Origin: Gemmatimonas phototrophica
GTDB taxonomy: Bacteria > Gemmatimonadota > Gemmatimonadetes > Gemmatimonadales > Gemmatimonadaceae
Length of the DNA stretch: 64,000 nucleotides
Assembly (NCBI RefSeq): GCF_000695095.2
Contig: NZ_CP011454.1
Location: 1,736,001-1,800,000 of the forward strand
Direction of reading: 5' to 3'
The notes beneath the pieces were generated by a model that saw only the letters and a program-made list of their open reading frames with translations, had not been told where the DNA came from and did not search any database. Both the position numbers and the translations under genes were made by a program. Below are positions 63,385-64,000 of this stretch, one piece after another (position 1 is the stretch's first letter; each line of letters starts with the position of its first letter).

Positions 63385-64000
63385 ATGGCCTTTGTTGCGA
63401 TGGTATGTGCGGTCACCACCGTGCTCTTTGCGCTGTTGTACCAGCGGGAGCGTGCGCGCCGAAAGGGGCAGGGATTGTTGGGGGCGTGGCCTATTCCGGT
63501 CATGCCGCTGCCCCAGCTGTCACCGGTCTTTGCCACCGGTCCCTACGGCCCCACGCGGGAAGCGGAGGTGTCGTTCATTGGGCGCGGGCCGCTGGTGGTC
63601 CCCGGTGGCACCAGCGATGGCGAGGCGTGGATTCTGGCCGTGCTGGCCACCAAGGCTTCGCGCTGTTTCGAGTTCGGCACCTGTACCGGCAAGACCGCGT
63701 ACCTCTGGGCCCGCAACGCGCCGGCGCAGGCGCAGGTGGTCACGCTCACGCTGGCGCCAGAGCAGGCGGCTGCCTACGCGCGGGGGGCCAGCGATACCGA
63801 CGAAGACACGAAGTTTGCGCTGGCCGAGTCGGCGTTTACCGAGTTTCTGTACAGCGGGACCCCCGAGGCGGCGCGCATTACGCAGGTGTACGGCGACAGC
63901 AAGACGTTCGATGAGTCACCGTATGTGGCGTGGGCTGACCTGGTGTTTGTGGACGGGTCGCACGCCGAGTCGTATGTGGAGAGCGATTCGGCCAAGGCCA
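63385..64000 (+). CDS. class I SAM-dependent methyltransferase with N-terminal membrane segment (cut by window edge)
   Basis: Open from the ATG at 63385 to the window end, 205 codons so far. Residues 2-16 are hydrophobic (AFVAMVCAVTTVLFALL), giving a likely membrane anchor. The methyltransferase fold appears at SRCFEFGTCTGKTAYLWARN (SAM motif I, with GTCTG), VVTLTLAPEQ and WADLVFVDGSHAESYVESD, as in Methyltransf_24 proteins. The motif I loop FGTCTGK is typical of that family. Substrate unknown; small-molecule or sugar methylation is common for this type. The C-terminus is missing, so length and partners cannot be judged. Confidence 0.78.
   Translation, partial: MAFVAMVCAVTTVLFALLYQRERARRKGQGLLGAWPIPVMPLPQLSPVFATGPYGPTREAEVSFIGRGPLVVPGGTSDGEAWILAVLATKASRCFEFGTCTGKTAYLWARNAPAQAQVVTLTLAPEQAAAYARGASDTDEDTKFALAESAFTEFLYSGTPEAARITQVYGDSKTFDESPYVAWADLVFVDGSHAESYVESDSAKA

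Overview
The window is a dense, high-GC stretch of bacterial chromosome. It holds about 53 protein genes, two of them cut by the window ends, and four tRNA genes. The mix suggests a Gram-negative-type member of the Gemmatimonadota: many exported lipoproteins, a TonB-receptor-like plug protein, DUF4159/DUF4175/DUF2911/DUF2723 families, a Minf_1886-family protein, an S8 protease with a long insert, and housekeeping genes in short same-strand runs. The phylum is inferred from gene content and style; no rRNA is present to confirm it. I see no insertion sequence, prophage, CRISPR array or plasmid-type gene.

Layout. 1-3007 (minus): pdxJ, an Hpt-like protein, a flippase-type membrane protein and ispE. 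3156-5504: an NTF2-like lipoprotein, methylmalonyl-CoA epimerase, thioredoxin and rsmI. 5516-12944 (plus): four envelope/export genes of unknown role (DUF4159, a very large DUF4175 protein with a Gln-Gly repeat, a TPR protein and an exported GATase-like protein), followed by a JAMM/RadC-like domain fused to a DinG/XPD-type helicase (12963-15503). 15578-20945: FAH-family enzyme, TonB-like protein, gltX, two tRNA-Ser genes, dps and an exported propeller. 20998-24926: a GAF protein and a Baeyer-Villiger monooxygenase / SDR / alpha-beta hydrolase operon. 24959-32166: DUF1611 protein, BI-1 membrane protein, exported amidohydrolase, DUF2723 membrane protein, a PLP enzyme with a Tat-like signal, and a small membrane protein.

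32269-40168 (minus): BON protein, then valS - lipoprotein - HAD phosphatase - purN - purH as one compact run. 40367-43602: thrS overlapping a PAS/degenerate-GGDEF protein. 43620-45113: plug-only carboxypeptidase-regulatory-like protein. 45319-50579: thiolase, CPBP protease, 3-hydroxyacyl-CoA dehydrogenase, acyl-CoA dehydrogenase and leucine dehydrogenase, a short-chain acyl-CoA / branched-chain amino acid cluster. 50640-59939: rpiB, glyA, Minf_1886 protein, nnrD/E fusion, propeller lipoprotein, thiL, plsC, eno and an FtsB-like protein. 59961-60286: initiator and elongator tRNA-Met with a clear promoter and terminators. 60568-64000: small membrane protein, DUF2911 protein, S8 protease and a truncated methyltransferase.

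The most interesting parts are the 5.5-12.9 kb cluster of unknown function, in which two exported proteins share an RGGFL GATase-like core; the JAMM-helicase fusion; signalling domains that have lost key residues (Hpt without its His, GGEAF in place of GGDEF); and short intergenic heptamer-word repeats, some of which form very long hairpins.
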